NCBI GenBank assembly: GCA_020466095.1
Contig: CM035808.1
Location: 56,828,694 to 56,892,693 of the forward strand
Source: Chlorops oryzae
Lineage: Eukaryota; Arthropoda; Insecta; Diptera; Chloropidae
Length of the DNA: 64,000 nt
Direction: 5' to 3'
Below the pieces are notes generated by a model. The model worked only from the letters and a program-made list of their open reading frames with translations, did not search any database and was not told the DNA's origin. Of the stretch, positions 1-12,120 are shown piece by piece. The number at the start of each line of letters is the position of its first letter. Position 1 is the stretch's first letter. The position numbers were made by a program, and so were the translations under genes.

Positions 1-720
1 AAAAACAAATACAGACATTTATTGACGGACCAACATTTGGAAAACCTATTAAGAATAAAAACTTCTACTGCAAATATTGATTTCGATGAGATTATAAGGT
101 TTTCAAAACCATCCAAATGTTTCAAAAACAACCAAAAGCCTTTTCCTGTTACAGTTATGAAAAAAGCAAATCTGTTTTATAAATTTTTATTTCACGCAAA
201 ATATTTTTCCCAGTGCCACGCATACAAATATGCACGCAAAACAACAATGTAGTGGTGCCCATACCTGATCATTTGCCTAAAAACAACGTCTTCACCAGCA
301 TTAGGCAAACATCTAAAACTCTTAACAACCATTAAAAGACAATCACCTTCAACGCTTCAACATTGTCTCCTTTGAATCATGAAGCAACCGAGCAACAGTA
401 ACGATGCATACTGTACACATCATATGTTAACATTTTTCGTTCATTCATATCGTATGCAACTAATACGCGACTTCATTAAGAAGGGGAGAGGAGGGAGTCA
501 AGGTTGTCCCTCAATTAAAAGTTCTGAACAACCTGCCTGCATTATTTTTTCTTCAAACAACGTCTATGTGATAACAACTTTCAACAGCAACATTAACATG
601 AAAATCTTCTAGTAAAATCTCAACCGCCGCAGTTTAATCAAACTGATGCATGACAAAAAAACATCCAGTTCGGAGTTTTCTATCGTCGCCTTGTTGCAAC
701 TTTCTTCAAAGGGGGAGGGA
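1..720. other. Unassigned 5' flank ending in a polypurine tract
   Basis: No coding sequence was recognised here. There is a purine run at 479-499 (gggagaggagggag) and a second one at 708-720 (aaagggggaggga) that abuts a sequence starting TGTTG. This is the arrangement of a retrotransposon polypurine tract followed by its 3' LTR, so at least the end of this stretch may be the tail of an LTR element. The short open frames are not convincing. Confidence 0.3.
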
Positions 721-1479
721 TGTTGTGAGTCTCTCCCAAACTCACATGTGGTCACCTTAAACCGAGAGCAAAAGGCAGTGACCTGCATTTATGAATTTCT
801 ACTTCAAGGTGATTCCATGCTACTCAAAAGCACTGTCCAGCGTAAATTGCTGACAAATGCAAACATGCAGTTCGGCCGCTGGTAACAACAACAACACCGG
901 CACAGTATAAGCACGATTGACAAACATCAGCACTACAAAAGCAAATGCACAATTGCAATTCGATCGCTGGCAACAACAAAAACAACTCCACTAAGTGAAC
1001 GGAAGTAAAGGCAACAACAACAGTATGGCAATGTTGGTACAATTGCAGGTGAAGGTCGCGGTCAAGATTATGCAATATGTTCTGGAAGAATCGACGACGA
1101 TCGCGGATCATGGGAATATTCAATATTGTAAGATCAGCAATATTGATCTATAAAAACGGAGCTTCGACGACTGGAAGCGGAGACTCAATCTGAGACTCAA
1201 CTTAGACTTCTTTTGCGAGCGTACTCACCCACGGGCCACGACGTCGGAAGCATAGGGCAGTTTCAAGTTAGGATAAGTAATTCTGTTTAGACCTAAGGAT
1301 TCCAACATTAAATCAAAGGATTAAACCTTAGATACAATCTTTTATTTAAAAGGAAATATAGGGACTATTATACGCTCGACACTGTCTGAGCGCTTGGTCT
1401 CCTATACCTCAGCATTAGAATAAAGGAACGTTTATACGCTCGACCCCGTCTGAGCGCTTCACTTCCTTAGATCCCAACA
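721..1479 (+). mobile_element. Putative LTR (3' or solo)
   Basis: The candidate begins TGTTGTGAG directly after the polypurine tract at 708-720 and ends in ...CCCAACA. It carries a TATA-like box (ctataaaaac, about 1149), a poly(A) signal aataaa (1419-1424) and, around that signal, two direct copies of a stem-loop (see findings). No primer binding site follows, so a 3' or solo LTR is more likely than a 5' LTR. No second LTR or flanking duplication was found, so the family and the exact 3' border are uncertain. Confidence 0.4.
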
Positions 1480-1570
1480 AATGCACAGAATCGAAGTGTG
1501 CACAGTTTTGTATAGCAACAGTGACAGCGACGGCTGTAATAGCGTGAAATATGGGAAATTCGAAAAAAAA

Positions 1571-1639
1571 TTGAGCCGTCAGCGCGTTGGTTAACCGAGA
1601 CGCCGGTTAATCGAGAGCCGGATAATCGATGTTCCACTG
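1571..1639 (-). mobile_element. pogo/Tigger-like terminal inverted repeat (one end only)
   Basis: Read on the minus strand the segment starts CAGTGGAACATCGATTATCC and continues with spaced GATTAACCGG and GGTTAACC blocks. This is the typical outer end of pogo/Tigger-group Tc1-mariner elements. A TA dinucleotide (1640-1641) follows, as expected for the target site. The matching opposite end was not found, so this is a truncated copy. Confidence 0.55.
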
Positions 1640-1744
1640 TATAAATTTTTTTTTTATTCTTATATTCTAGTATTAAGATTTTTTCACGTATTGTTAGTTC
1701 ATAAGTTTTTGAAGATAGAATAATAAAAATTTGGAGTGGATCCT

Positions 1745-1960
1745 TACTTTCAAATGTATTTCATATTACGGATGGGGTAAAACAGGGATGTATTCTCAGC
1801 CCTCTTTTATTCCTGTTATACTGAAATGACTTGAATGCGAGTTTGTCTGCTGGTATATCTTTGGGACCTATAACGTTAAGACTCTGATGCAGATGATATT
1901 TTTCTACTTGCTGACCTGGTCTCCTCCCTTCAGGAAATGATTGTGGCTCTGTATACATAA
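1745..1960 (+). pseudogene. LINE reverse transcriptase fragment
   Basis: The + strand encodes the RT palm motif GVKQGCILSPLLF, followed after a stop and a frame change by ADDIFLLADLVSSLQEM, a degenerate form of the [Y/F]ADD catalytic box. Order and spacing fit domains B/C of a non-LTR RT, with roughly 20 residues missing between them. Only about 70 codons remain and no other LINE domain is joined to it. The clade cannot be fixed from this piece; the GVKQGC spelling is common in RTE-like elements. It is a dead fragment. Confidence 0.6.
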
Positions 1961-2102
1961 CATATTAGTGATGTTACGCATATTTTTGCACATTTGCATT
2001 CGCAAAATATTATGCGAATATTACTGTTCGAAAAATATACAAATCCGAGGGATGTTATATATTTCTTTTATGTTAATTGATTGTCTAGATTTCAAAACTA
2101 TA

Positions 2103-3331
2103 ACAGGTTGGCTGATAAGTCCCCGGTTTAACAAAGAAAAACACATTTTTTTGTCAAAATTCGTTTTTATTATTCAACATAGTTCCCTTCAAGAGCGATA
2201 CAACGATTATAACGACCTTCCAATTTTTTGATGCCATTTTGGTAGTACTCCTTCGGTTTTGCCTCAAAATAGGCCTCAGTTTCGGCGATCACCTCTTCAT
2301 TGCAGCCCAATTTTTTCCCTGCGAGGATCCTTTTGAGGTCTGAGAACAAGAAAAAAACGCTGGGGGCCAGATCTGGAGAATACGGTGGGTGGGGAAGCAA
2401 TTCGAAGCCTAATTCATGAATTTTTGCCATCGTTCTCAATGACTTGTGGCACGGTGCGTTGTCTTGGTGGAACAACACTTTTTTCTTCTTCAATAAACGA
2501 CATATAATAGTCACTGTTGATGGTTTTTCCCTTCTCAAGATAATCGATCAAAATTATTCCATGCCCATCCCAAAAAACAGAGGCCATTACTTTGCCAGCG
2601 GACTTTTGAGTCTTTCCACGCTTCGGAGACGGTTCACCGATCGCTGTCCACTCAGCCGACTGTCGATTGGACTCAGGAGTGTAGTGATAGAGCCATGTTT
2701 CATCCATTGTCACATATCGACGCAAAAACTCGGGTGTATTGCGAGTTAACAGCTGCAAACACCGCTCAGAATCATAAACACGTTGTTGTTTTTGGTCAAA
2801 TGTGAGCTCGGGCGGCACCCATTTTGCATAGAGCTTTTTCATATCCAAATATTGATGAATGATATGACCAACACGTTCCTTTGATATCTTTAAGGCCTCT
2901 GCTATCTCGATCAACTTCATTTTACGGTCATTCAAAATCATTTTGTGAATTTTTTTGATGTTTTCGTCGGTAACCACCTCTTTCGGGCGTCCACTGCGTT
3001 CACCGTCCTCCGTGCTCATTTCACCACGCTTGAATTTTGCATACCAATCAATTATTGTTGATTTTCCTGGGGCAGAGTCCGGAAACTCATTATCAAGCCA
3101 AGTTTTTGCTTCCACAGTATTTTATCAAAACACGAAATTCCTTTTTTTCCATTTTTTTCACAATAACAAAAGTTGCTTCACAAAAGACGCTCTATCTCAC
3201 AAACTAATTGACTTACAGACGTCAAATTTTGACAAGAATCATTTGAAGGTTGCCACTATATAAAAATAATATGCATTTAATACTAGCGACGCCATCTATG
3301 TGTCAGACCGGGGACTTATCAGCCAACCTGT
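2103..3331 (-). mobile_element. Himar1-type (irritans subfamily) mariner, copy 1
   Basis: A complete element bounded by inverted repeats ACAGGTTGGCTGATAAGTCC (2103 onward and, inverted, ending at 3331) and flanked by TA on both sides (2101-2102, 3332-3333). Length is 1229 bp, slightly below the usual ~1.26-1.29 kb because of internal deletions. The right end reads on into ...CCCCGGTCTGACAC, as in Himar1-type ends. The left end has a small difference (CCCCGGTTTAAC). The transposase gene runs on the minus strand. Confidence 0.93.
2170..3152 (-). pseudogene. Himar1-type mariner transposase, broken
   Basis: The conceptual start is the ATG at 3150-3152, in a MEKKEFRV context. Two small deletions destroy the frame: about 20 bp just after codon 11 (around 3130), and about 38 bp in the catalytic domain near 2490, after the codons for SDYYMSF. 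The middle (233 codons open) and the C-terminus are in different frames. The first catalytic Asp is present in VTMDETW, the second in FHQDNAPCH; the PSD of SPDLAPSD has changed to PSV, so the third Asp is lost. WVPPEL replaces the usual WVPHEL. Non-functional. Confidence 0.93.
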
Positions 3332-3559
3332 TATTTAAAAGGTATTCAAAACGGGCTTGGAGAACAAATTTAAATTCATTTTCCTTACGAAAACAGATTA
3401 ATGAAATAACTTCTTTTTTTGGATCATAGGGCAACACTCTAACAAAAAATATTTGTGGTTGACACGGCCCATCAGCTGTCAATACCGGTGTCGAATGTTT
3501 TGGTTTCCACCCTTGCGACCAGTGCGAAAGGGTTTTTCATAAAAAAAAAAAAAAATCCT

Positions 3560-4657
3560 ATCACTGCCACCCTCTACGCCGAACTACATGTTATACCTGG
3601 AAACAGGACAAGAAACACATCTTTCTTTGAACCTAAAGCTGCACTTCAGCTACCTATCGAAGATATTAAATATGCCACTTAATAGATTACCGCTGATTTT
3701 AGCAAAAGAAGTTTTTTAAAAAAAATATGGTGGGCGAAAGAAATAAAACTTTTATGCGCCTGTTATAATGTCGTGCATATTGTAAGTTTTATTAACCCCC
3801 CCGCCGAATTAAGGACTAACCTTAACTGCGTTTTGTACCACATAAAAACTGATCAAGCAAAAGAATTTAAAAATCGAGCTTTAGCTGGACAATTGCACAA
3901 TTTGTATCCATCATTAAACTATGAAACTCAAAATTACGTCTATAAAGAGCTTTCAACTGATCTGATTTCCCTGCTATTTAATGCAAGAGGTGGCCTATTG
4001 AATTTGAATGCCCGCACCTTCCAAGCTAACTTTACAGGTATCTGCTCCCTGTGCAACTTAGATGCGGCGGGAAAACACGTATAATTTTATCGGTTTATGC
4101 CCCATTTTCAAGCATGCGCGACTGAAGCTCCTTGGCCAGAGGAGCACTCTCCACTGCTCAAGCCATAGATATTTTAAACGGAAAAAACATCAATGCTTTA
4201 TGTGAATACTTGATGTATGCTTGAACGTATAGAAATCTACTGCTAAATTAATTCATTTAAAGTTAAAAATCCCCATTCTCTCCTATTTAATCTTGTATAC
4301 ATAAACTTAAATTAAATTTACGATTTAGCCATCTTAACACACATCTAAAAAGTATTGTCAGTAATTTATTAAGCACATTTATGTGATGAACTTATGTTAT
4401 ATATAAATAAAAAATAAATTATAATAAAAAGATATATATATAATGAACCGCCAAACAGTATAAAATCATATAATAATTTTAATAGATTTAAGATATTCTA
4501 AAACATGCCTATTAGATAATTTCAATGTGAAATTTATTAATAACTTTCATTTTGAAATAAACAAATAAAATATAGGTAGGTTGTGGTTTGAATTGTAAAG
4601 TGATGAATATTGGATCTTAGTTCTAAGGGCCGTAACAAATAAATAAATAAATATATA
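3560..4657 (+). pseudogene. 3' end of a non-LTR retrotransposon (LINE)
   Basis: Translation in shifting frames gives the C-terminal part of a LINE ORF2: LNRLPLILAKEVF, a WWAKEIKLLC-like segment, then CSLCN...YNFIGLCP, which fits the CX2C...HX4C zinc knuckle that closes many LINE ORF2 proteins, and finally DILNGKNINALCEYLMYA. Several frameshifts and stops separate these pieces. After about 4240 there is an AT-rich 3' UTR that ends in a simple (AAAT)n tail at about 4638-4657, a common LINE terminus. The upstream part is missing (5'-truncated copy). The clade is not determined. Confidence 0.65.
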
Positions 4658-4737
4658 ATTACTCCACTTCAGAAATATATGGAATTCCACATTTTCGTTT
4701 GAATCATTCGTAAAATTAAATTACTTTTATTGCTATA

Positions 4738-4925
4738 AAGGTGCCGTAGTTTGCTGAAATGCCAATTTACGAAGCGGGAGGCTCTCGTTTCGACTCGCAG
4801 CTGAGGTCGTGGTTTGTGTCGTTTTTTCTGTTGTTCTGGTTTTCCCCATTTGTCGTGGTATCACAACGGGCCCATGTGAGTCTTGTGTGTGTCACCCTTG
4901 GTGGCAGCCACACTAACCTAACCTA
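4738..4925 (+). mobile_element. tRNA-derived SINE, divergent copy
   Basis: The body resembles the better preserved SINE at 27441-27688. Both share a 3' part reading GTATCACAA[C/T]GGGCC...GTGGCAGCCAC and then a tail of CCTA-type units (here ctaacctaacctaac). The 5' part keeps a weak B-box (GTTTCGACTC) and a faint A-box. No flanking duplication was identified, so the 5' border is approximate. Confidence 0.6.
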
Positions 4926-5058
4926 ACCCATAGGCTTAAGTTCCAACGTCAAAAAAAATTTCATTTACGATTATATTATTACCAATTCCTACATTAGTTT
5001 TAAACATTCAAAAACTAATCAACTCGTAGTAATTGTTGAATATTTTTTACTTTTAAAG

Positions 5059-5158
5059 GTGAAAAAGTACTTCAGTCGCTTCATTACAAACGAACAACAA
5101 GATGGAAGTGTGTGGTTTGATTACAACGGAATACCTTTAAAGCAACATTTCCCTATTG
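5059..5158 (+). CDS. Atg5: Atg5, internal coding exon
   Basis: The exon follows ...ttttaaag and is followed by gtaagt. It encodes VKKYFSRF, then a QDGSVWFDYNG segment and IPLKQHFPIG. This matches the conserved region of Atg5 (the ubiquitin-fold protein that is conjugated to Atg12 and helps lipidate Atg8 during autophagosome formation) equivalent to about residues 52-85 of the Drosophila protein, as I remember it. It ends in phase 1, and the split Gly codon is completed by the exon at 5222. The exon(s) for the first ~50 residues must lie upstream of the window. Confidence 0.9.
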
Positions 5159-5221
5159 GTAAGTGTGCCTAAATTAAAAAATGATTGGAAATCGTGTCTA
5201 TTTATTCGTGTATAATTTTAG

Positions 5222-5327
5222 GTGTGTTGTTCGATCTCCTGCATTGCGATGATGATACCTTACCATGGTGTTTGACGATTCATTTTTCTAAATTTCCAGA
5301 AGATTTGCTTATAAAATTTTCCAAAAA
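5222..5327 (+). CDS. Atg5: Atg5, internal coding exon
   Basis: Starts after ...taattttag with GT completing the split Gly codon, and encodes VLFDLLH, an acidic CDDD, then LPWCLTIHFSKFPEDLLIKFSKK. The PWCLTIHFSKFP block is a hallmark of Atg5. Donor is gtattc after 5327, ending in phase 2. The preceding intron is only 63 bp. Reading continues in frame into the exon at 5398. Confidence 0.92.
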
Positions 5328-5380
5328 GTATTCAAGAATTAAAAATGGAAAATAATTTTTTTCAACGTATTTGAAAATAA

Positions 5381-6500
<1,120 letters not shown>

Positions 6501-6501
6501 A

Positions 6502-7799
6502 TTGTTTCAAGAATTGCCCAAGAACAACGAAATGCTGCTTGCTATGACCATTGAGGATTTCAAGCAGACGCAGGAAATTGTTTCCATGCAGGAGAATGGT
6601 ATAAGAAAATGGAGGAGAATTTGGAAATTTTTAAGAAAAGCGAAATTTTATCATATCATAAAACAGTTAAGTGACTGGTTTTTGCACAGGACCGTAGATA
6701 AATGTTTTGGGAAACTGATGTATCTAAAATGGACGCTAAAATGTTCGAAGTCAATTTTCGTGTAAGCAAAGACAGTTTTGAAATAATCTGCGACAAAACA
6801 ATGGAAATGACTAGGCAGGATACCGTCATGAGGCCACCAATTCCTCTCAAAAAGAGAGGACTGTATGTTATAGGTTTTTTCGCGGAATATAGAACCGTGG
6901 CACACTTGTTCGGTGTGGGACTCACCACTGCTGGTGAAATCGTGCTGGAGTTTTGCAAAATTATATATCCGCCAACTCATGAAGAAGTTCAACGAACTGT
7001 GGAAGGATTTAGAAGTTAAGGATTTCCTCAGTGCTATGGAACTTTCGGTAGAGTAGTGTTATAGATCTTGTGACATGCAAAAGCATGCGTTTTTATATTA
7101 TAGATGTCTGTCATATAGAAGTACAACCAAAAAAGAGGAGCCGGTAAATTTCTACAATTGTAAAGGGTGGTATTCCACAATTTTGTGAGAAGCCTGTTAC
7201 CACCGGTAAATGAAATCATAATCACTACTTATAGCCGCTTTAAGTTGTTTCTAAATTAACTTAACTAACGAAAAGAGCTCTCTAAAGCAAATACACGAGA
7301 CGCATGAAGTCTTTGAAGAAAACTGAGAGCGCTTGGAAAATGTCGGTGTTCTTGTTTTACTCATAGGCGACTCAGCATTTCGACTTTTGAGGCATATCAT
7401 GAAACCCTATCCCTTCAAAATCTATGAACCAGCTGTGGAGAGGAATTTTAACTACCGTTTAAGTAAATGTCGAAGGGTCATTAAAAATGCTTTTGGGCAA
7501 TTAAAGGTACGTTTCAGAAAGATTGGTAGAGGTCTTAAAGTTCAGTCTGACAATTGCAAAACAATCATTAAAGCTTGTTGCCTTCTCCATAATTTTTGAA
7601 AGAAAAGGAAGACGAACTTTACATTCCGTGGATGGAAGAAGCTCAAGCAGCAAATAGCAAAACGCATCCTTCTTCAACAACGAGAGTTGGTGACTGCAAT
7701 ATAAACGGAAAGGCCGTGAGAGATGCAATTGCGTTTGCGTTGCACGCTGAATGTTCAGAATCTTCAAATGACGATCAATGTACTGAAAAGTGCGATTGA
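6502..7799 (+). pseudogene. PIF/Harbinger (HARBI1-like) transposase, decayed
   Basis: Pieces in several frames line up with a HARBI1-type transposase. 6502-7015 gives the N-terminal region with FRVSKDSFEII, the IPLKKRGLYVIGFFAEYRTVAHLFGVG stretch (the predicted helix-turn-helix) and AGEIVLEFC. 7075-7170 gives IDVCHIEVQPKK (first Asp, in a GC-to-VC variant of the IDGCHI motif) and NFYNCKGWYS. 7333-7599 gives LIGDSAFRLL (second Asp), NYRLSKCRRVIKNAFGQLK and ACCLLHNF. 7596-7799 gives an acidic C-terminal end with GKAVRDAIA. The VIENAFG motif reads VIKNAFG here, so the third acidic residue appears lost. At least three frame changes are present. Non-functional. Confidence 0.82.
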
Positions 7800-8019
7800 A
7801 ATTTTTGGGATAAGCAAATAACAATTTGCCAACAGACTCAATTTCAAAAAATTGTGTTTGTTCATTAATATATTAATAAAATAAGGTGTAATAAAAAATA
7901 AAAAAAATATAACTAAAACAGGCTCCTTCTGTATAAACAAAAACTTATTCTTTCATAAAAAAAATTCACAAAGTATCTAAGTGTATTACAAAATCAGTCC
8001 ATTTTGTAACGTAACATCT

Positions 8020-8145
8020 TCAGTATTTTAAAATTAATAGCTGCGCTTGTAGTTTGTATACACATGAACGCACAAACTCATTTTTCCACTTCATTCGCGA
8101 CATAAATGGTTTCATATAACCAAATTCTTTGCAAGCTGCACTCAT
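8020..8145 (-). pseudogene. Minus-strand ORF, 3' part (possible Harbinger second ORF)
   Basis: Forty-one codons plus a stop on the minus strand: AACKEFGYMKPFMSRMKWKN and on to a TGA at 8020-8022. The ORF reads straight across the Merlin target duplication into the segment at 13165-13236 (LSHDSTTLPSKYVARAM), which shows that Merlin inserted inside it. PIF/Harbinger elements usually carry a second, Myb/SANT-like ORF; the convergent position behind the transposase fits that role. I do not recognise a specific motif, so the assignment is inferred from context. Confidence 0.4.
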
Positions 8146-9142
8146 GGAACAATTCTAGTATCTGGCCGTTTCTGGGATGTTGTTGCCAACTTATAGAAAA
8201 TGACCCCTGATTCCAAATCTGTAATCCGTTTTTGGGGGTCGCCTCTAGTTTAGGAGATATAACGATTTAAAAAATACCCAAAATCGTACTAATTTTTACA
8301 CTATTTTGACATTTGCGTAGTTGCCACTTGTTTAAATTTCGTTATTGTTAAAATGTGTAAATTTTTGATGAGAATTGTTGCCATACTTTAAAAAAATAAA
8401 AATTTTAACATAATTTTAAGTTTGTGTATAATAATGTAAAAATGTAATAAATAAATGTGTATGAAAAAAAAATTTAACCCTCTATAACTCAACATCATCA
8501 AGCAAAAAAAATTTTGTGGATTCGGGTAGGTATATGAGTTTAAAAAAATACGTTTTTATTTAAACTTCGTAACTTCCCATTTATTACTAGGAATGTCACA
8601 AAACAGCCTACAAGATACAAACTTAAAAAAGCAGCTTATACACATAACATGCACAATAAACAATAATACTACAGTAGTAAATAATTTTTGAACACTTAAC
8701 TTATAGATTCTCACAAATTATCGAAGCAACAAACGTAAAAACTATTTTTTACTTATTTTTTATTTATTTTTTATTTATATTTTATTTTTTATTTTCTGGA
8801 ATTCGCAAGCTTACTGATAACATCGCGCAATTGTAAACAAAAAGTGACATCTAGCGCATATTTTTTGCACTTTTTTGAAAGAACGGAATGTAACCGACAA
8901 TCTAAAATGCTTGAAAAGTAAAAATAACCGCTACTTTGAAAATTAAAGAGGGTTAAGCTGTTTGTTGCCTGTAGTATAGTATATGTTATAGAGGGTTAAG
9001 TGTTTTATTTTAAAAAAATTCCACTCAAAGGTTGGTAGATTTTAGGCGAGAGGTTAGATTATTGAGGTCTTTTAAAAAACTATGGTAGCACTTGAAAACG
9101 CATTACCGGGATTTCCGTTATTCGTGGAATAAAAGCTTTCAA

Positions 9143-9505
9143 ATGAATTCGATTTTAGAAATTTTCACCCTTTTGGAAGGCAATTTATTGGATCCAGCGC
9201 CATTTGAAGCTATTTTAAAGCTCAAAGAGTGGAACCTGATTGCACGAAATGAGGAAGTTTGATGCAGCAAAGATGGAGAGCCCGAGTGCACCGAAAAGAG
9301 ATCGATTCGTCGGAATACGTTTTTCGACAGCTCGAATCTTTCTCTGGGCCAGATTGTGACTTTTTCTTTCCAGTGGGTGGAGAAGCTCCCACTTGAACAC
9401 ATTGCAAAAAACCATCGGAATAGCGCGTGGAAGAGCAGTCGACTGGAACAACTTCCATCGTGAGGTTGTCATACACGAAATGTATGACAACCATGGTAAA
9501 CTCGG
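9143..9505 (+). pseudogene. Merlin transposase, exon 1 (broken)
   Basis: The ATG at 9143 starts MNSILEIFTLLEG. The text continues as LKEWNLIARNEEV, a TGA stop (9260-9262), a remnant of the N-terminal zinc finger (CSKDGEP, where a second Cys appears replaced), then NLSLGQIVTFSFQWVEKLPL. After a one-base insertion near 9405 it reads TIGIARGRAVDWNNFHREV and HEMYDNHGKLG. The order (zinc finger, helix-turn-helix with VDWNNF) is that of ISXO2/Merlin transposases. The exon ends CTCG followed by the donor gtaagt (9506). It is a pseudogene through one stop and at least one frameshift. Confidence 0.78.
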
Positions 9506-10220
9506 TAAGTTTATAAGAATATATGGGCATTTCCACAGAATTGTCAACCGCAGTCAAAAAATTCAAAGCCTATAAAAGTATGTTGTTTTACAATATATTT
9601 ATAGAGAATCGATCAAATTTTACTAATCTAACCATATTCCACATATATTCATAACACATTTAGAAATATTCAAATGCAAAGTCGCACAAGTGCAAAAGTT
9701 ATGTTTTGAATATTTCTCTTCCCGTTTTGTTTTGATTAATGTTCGTAATAACATCCACTATGCTTTGAAATTTGCACTTTTAAATATCGTTTTATATTTG
9801 AGGAATGTAAGAAAAATGCAAAGGGAACGATGCAATCGCCAATTACGGTAAATTTTTTCTTTACTTTATCGTTTATTGCGTTGTAGCGTGCGACATTGAA
9901 AAATAACATTTGTTATCAGTGAGTCAAAGGTGTTTGTGCAACGCGCCTCAAATATTCGCAGCAAACAGCAATTTGTATTGCAATTAAATAAAAAAAATTT
10001 TGTTGCAAAATAATCAACGCTTTGGCCCTGAGACATATTTGAAGTTTGTAGCGTGCGACATCGTAAGTGTAAAATTTATAAATTTCGCACCCTTGCTCCT
10101 AAACCCATTTCAAATTTTTTATTTTCAACCACATTTTTCTGCAAGAAACTCAACACCAAGAAAATTTATGTTTATATAGACTGATGCAGTAGTCGATTAA
10201 GAATAAACTAAGTTAAGAAA

Positions 10221-11061
10221 AACAAGTAAGAAAGCTAAAGTCGGTCAAGCCCGACTTTAAAATACCCAGCGTCCCGACATTATGAGCGCACTATGTTTTG
10301 CTTCTCTATTTGTGGGCGTGGCAGTGGGAGGGCCACATAAATTATTTCCCTACACCTTTCATTCGCCTTGGTGAACCTATGTTGCGAATTTGAAGCTTCT
10401 ACGCCTTTTACTTCGGAAGTTACGAAAGAATCTTTATTTGTGGGCGTGGCAGTGGGCGGGCTACAAAAAATTTTTTTCCTACACCTTTCATTCGCCTTTG
10501 GTCAACCTATGCTTGCGAATTTGAAGCTTCTACGCCTTTTACTTCGAAGTTACGATAAGCCCTTATTTTTGCTTATTTGTGGGCGTGGCTCGAGGAGGGC
10601 GGGCGTCCATAAATTTTTGTCCAGGATATGTCACCTTTTCGTAGTTTACCTGGTCACACCAAATATGCAATGCGAATGTGTTGAGCTGGTCTCGCCTTTT
10701 ACTTACAAGCATTTTATTGAAAACACAATAAATTCTATTTGTGGGCGTGGCAGTGGGCGGATGTCTCCCAATTTTACTTAGGATCATACTCGGACCTTTC
10801 CGATTATACCATGTGTGCACACCAAATATCTGGAACTTCATTGGTTCAGCCGTTACGGAGGAGATCTCGACCACGGACGGACGGTACAGATCATTTGTGA
10901 CGGACGTGACAGACGGACGGATGTCTCAAATTATTCAGGATTATTGATCCTGTATCATTTGCCTAATATATCATTGGTTCTATATCTCCGGAGCTTAGAT
11001 TCGTCCACTGTTACAAGATTTGACGACAAAACTAATAAATACCCCGTTCTTGACGCTGGAG
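10221..11061 (+). repeat. mini-me/DINE-like dispersed repeat, copy 1
   Basis: Begins AACAAGTAAGAAAGCTAAAG, with an internal inverted pair AAGTCGG..CCGACTT, and ends near ...AATACCCCG..ACGCTGG. The body consists of about four imperfect tandem units of ~100-130 bp, each starting TTTGTGGGCGTGGCAGTGGG and most ending CTTCTACGCCTTTTACTTC. It is followed by a degenerate GACGGACG region that corresponds to the (GTCY)n block of the other copies. The layout resembles the dipteran mini-me/DINE-1 repeats with a GTCY proto-microsatellite; the family name is by resemblance only. Confidence 0.65.
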
Positions 11062-11508
11062 TCATATATAATTATTCTTATTGGAGCAAGTTCTCGAATA
11101 GATTGAATGAACTGATTGTTCCAGAAATGCGAATTATTTTGCAGTTTCGTAGCCGATTGATAGTCCAGCAAGGGATGCGATGAGGTACGAATTGTACCGG
11201 CAGAAAAGGAGTACTTTGAGTTACCCGAGAACATGACTAGTCAAAATGTAGAGTATTTTGTGTAAGACAACTGACCTCTAATTCACCACAGTAGGTCTAT
11301 TCGTGGAGTAGTTAAATGTGGGAGTGGTAATGCCTCAATGACAAGCCAATGTTAAAAATACAGTTTGAAGCATCGGTTGGCATATTAAGAGGGCAGTCCT
11401 GAAGGAGCTAGGACTGCATATTCCATTAAAAAATCTTTATTTAATATAAGTAATACTATTCACAGTTAAGTTAGTTTGTATTCTTTATTTTTTATGTAAA
11501 GGATGAAT

Positions 11509-11510
<2 letters not shown>

Positions 11511-11543
<33 letters not shown>
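11511..11543. repeat. 33-base poly(T) run
   Basis: An uninterrupted homopolymer of T. A weaker T-run follows at 11571. It may mark the A-tail of a retroposed piece on the minus strand, but no retroelement body was recognised beside it. Confidence 0.8.
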
Positions 11544-11544
<1 letters not shown>

Positions 11545-12120
11545 TTGAAGATATTTTAAATTTATAATTTTTTTTTTTTGTGAAAATAAATATATTGAAA
11601 ACATTAAAAGTCATTTATCATCATCTTCTTCATGTCTTATTAAATGAAAAGTACACATTAAATTAAAACGTATGATGCAACAAAATGTAGCATTCGACAT
11701 GTAGCGTGCGACAGTGATTTAAATAAAATAAAAAACTAAACTGTTTAATATTTTTGAACCAAATAAAAACCAGTTCTAAGAATCATCAATGTACAATATT
11801 ACAAAATTAGTCGCATTAAAATATTGCCTCAAGTTTCGCTGAAATCAGTGGTTGAACTGTTCGCCTCAAAACTGACTTCTGTTTTTGTAGCGTGCGAATG
11901 CCTTAGTTTTTTGTAATTATCTTGAAAAGGAACAATTTCCAGAAATCAACCTTAGCACCAATTACAGTGCTAGTCAAGAGCTATAACTTCCGCCATTTGT
12001 CCAAATAAAAAAAAAAATTCGTATATTTCTTTTTCCACTGAGAATGCGTGCAAATGTCGCATTCGACATCATGGAAATGCCCATATGTATAGTTTCGGGT
12101 TTAATTTTCAGAATGTTTAG

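Larger units (their letters stand above)
9521..12086. mobile_element. Element with ATATGGGCATTTCCA inverted ends, copy 1
   Basis: The left end ATATGGGCATTTCCAC and the right end (inverted) ATATGGGCATTTCCATG match. The element sits inside the intron of the Merlin transposase. It contains repeats of GTAGCGTGCGACA (about 9893, 10050, 11700, 11887), a related box next to the right end, a mini-me-like repeat at 10221-11061 and a 33-base poly(T) run. A second copy lies at 32747-33998. No transposase was recognised; 10 kb superfamily and target-site length are undetermined. Confidence 0.65.
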
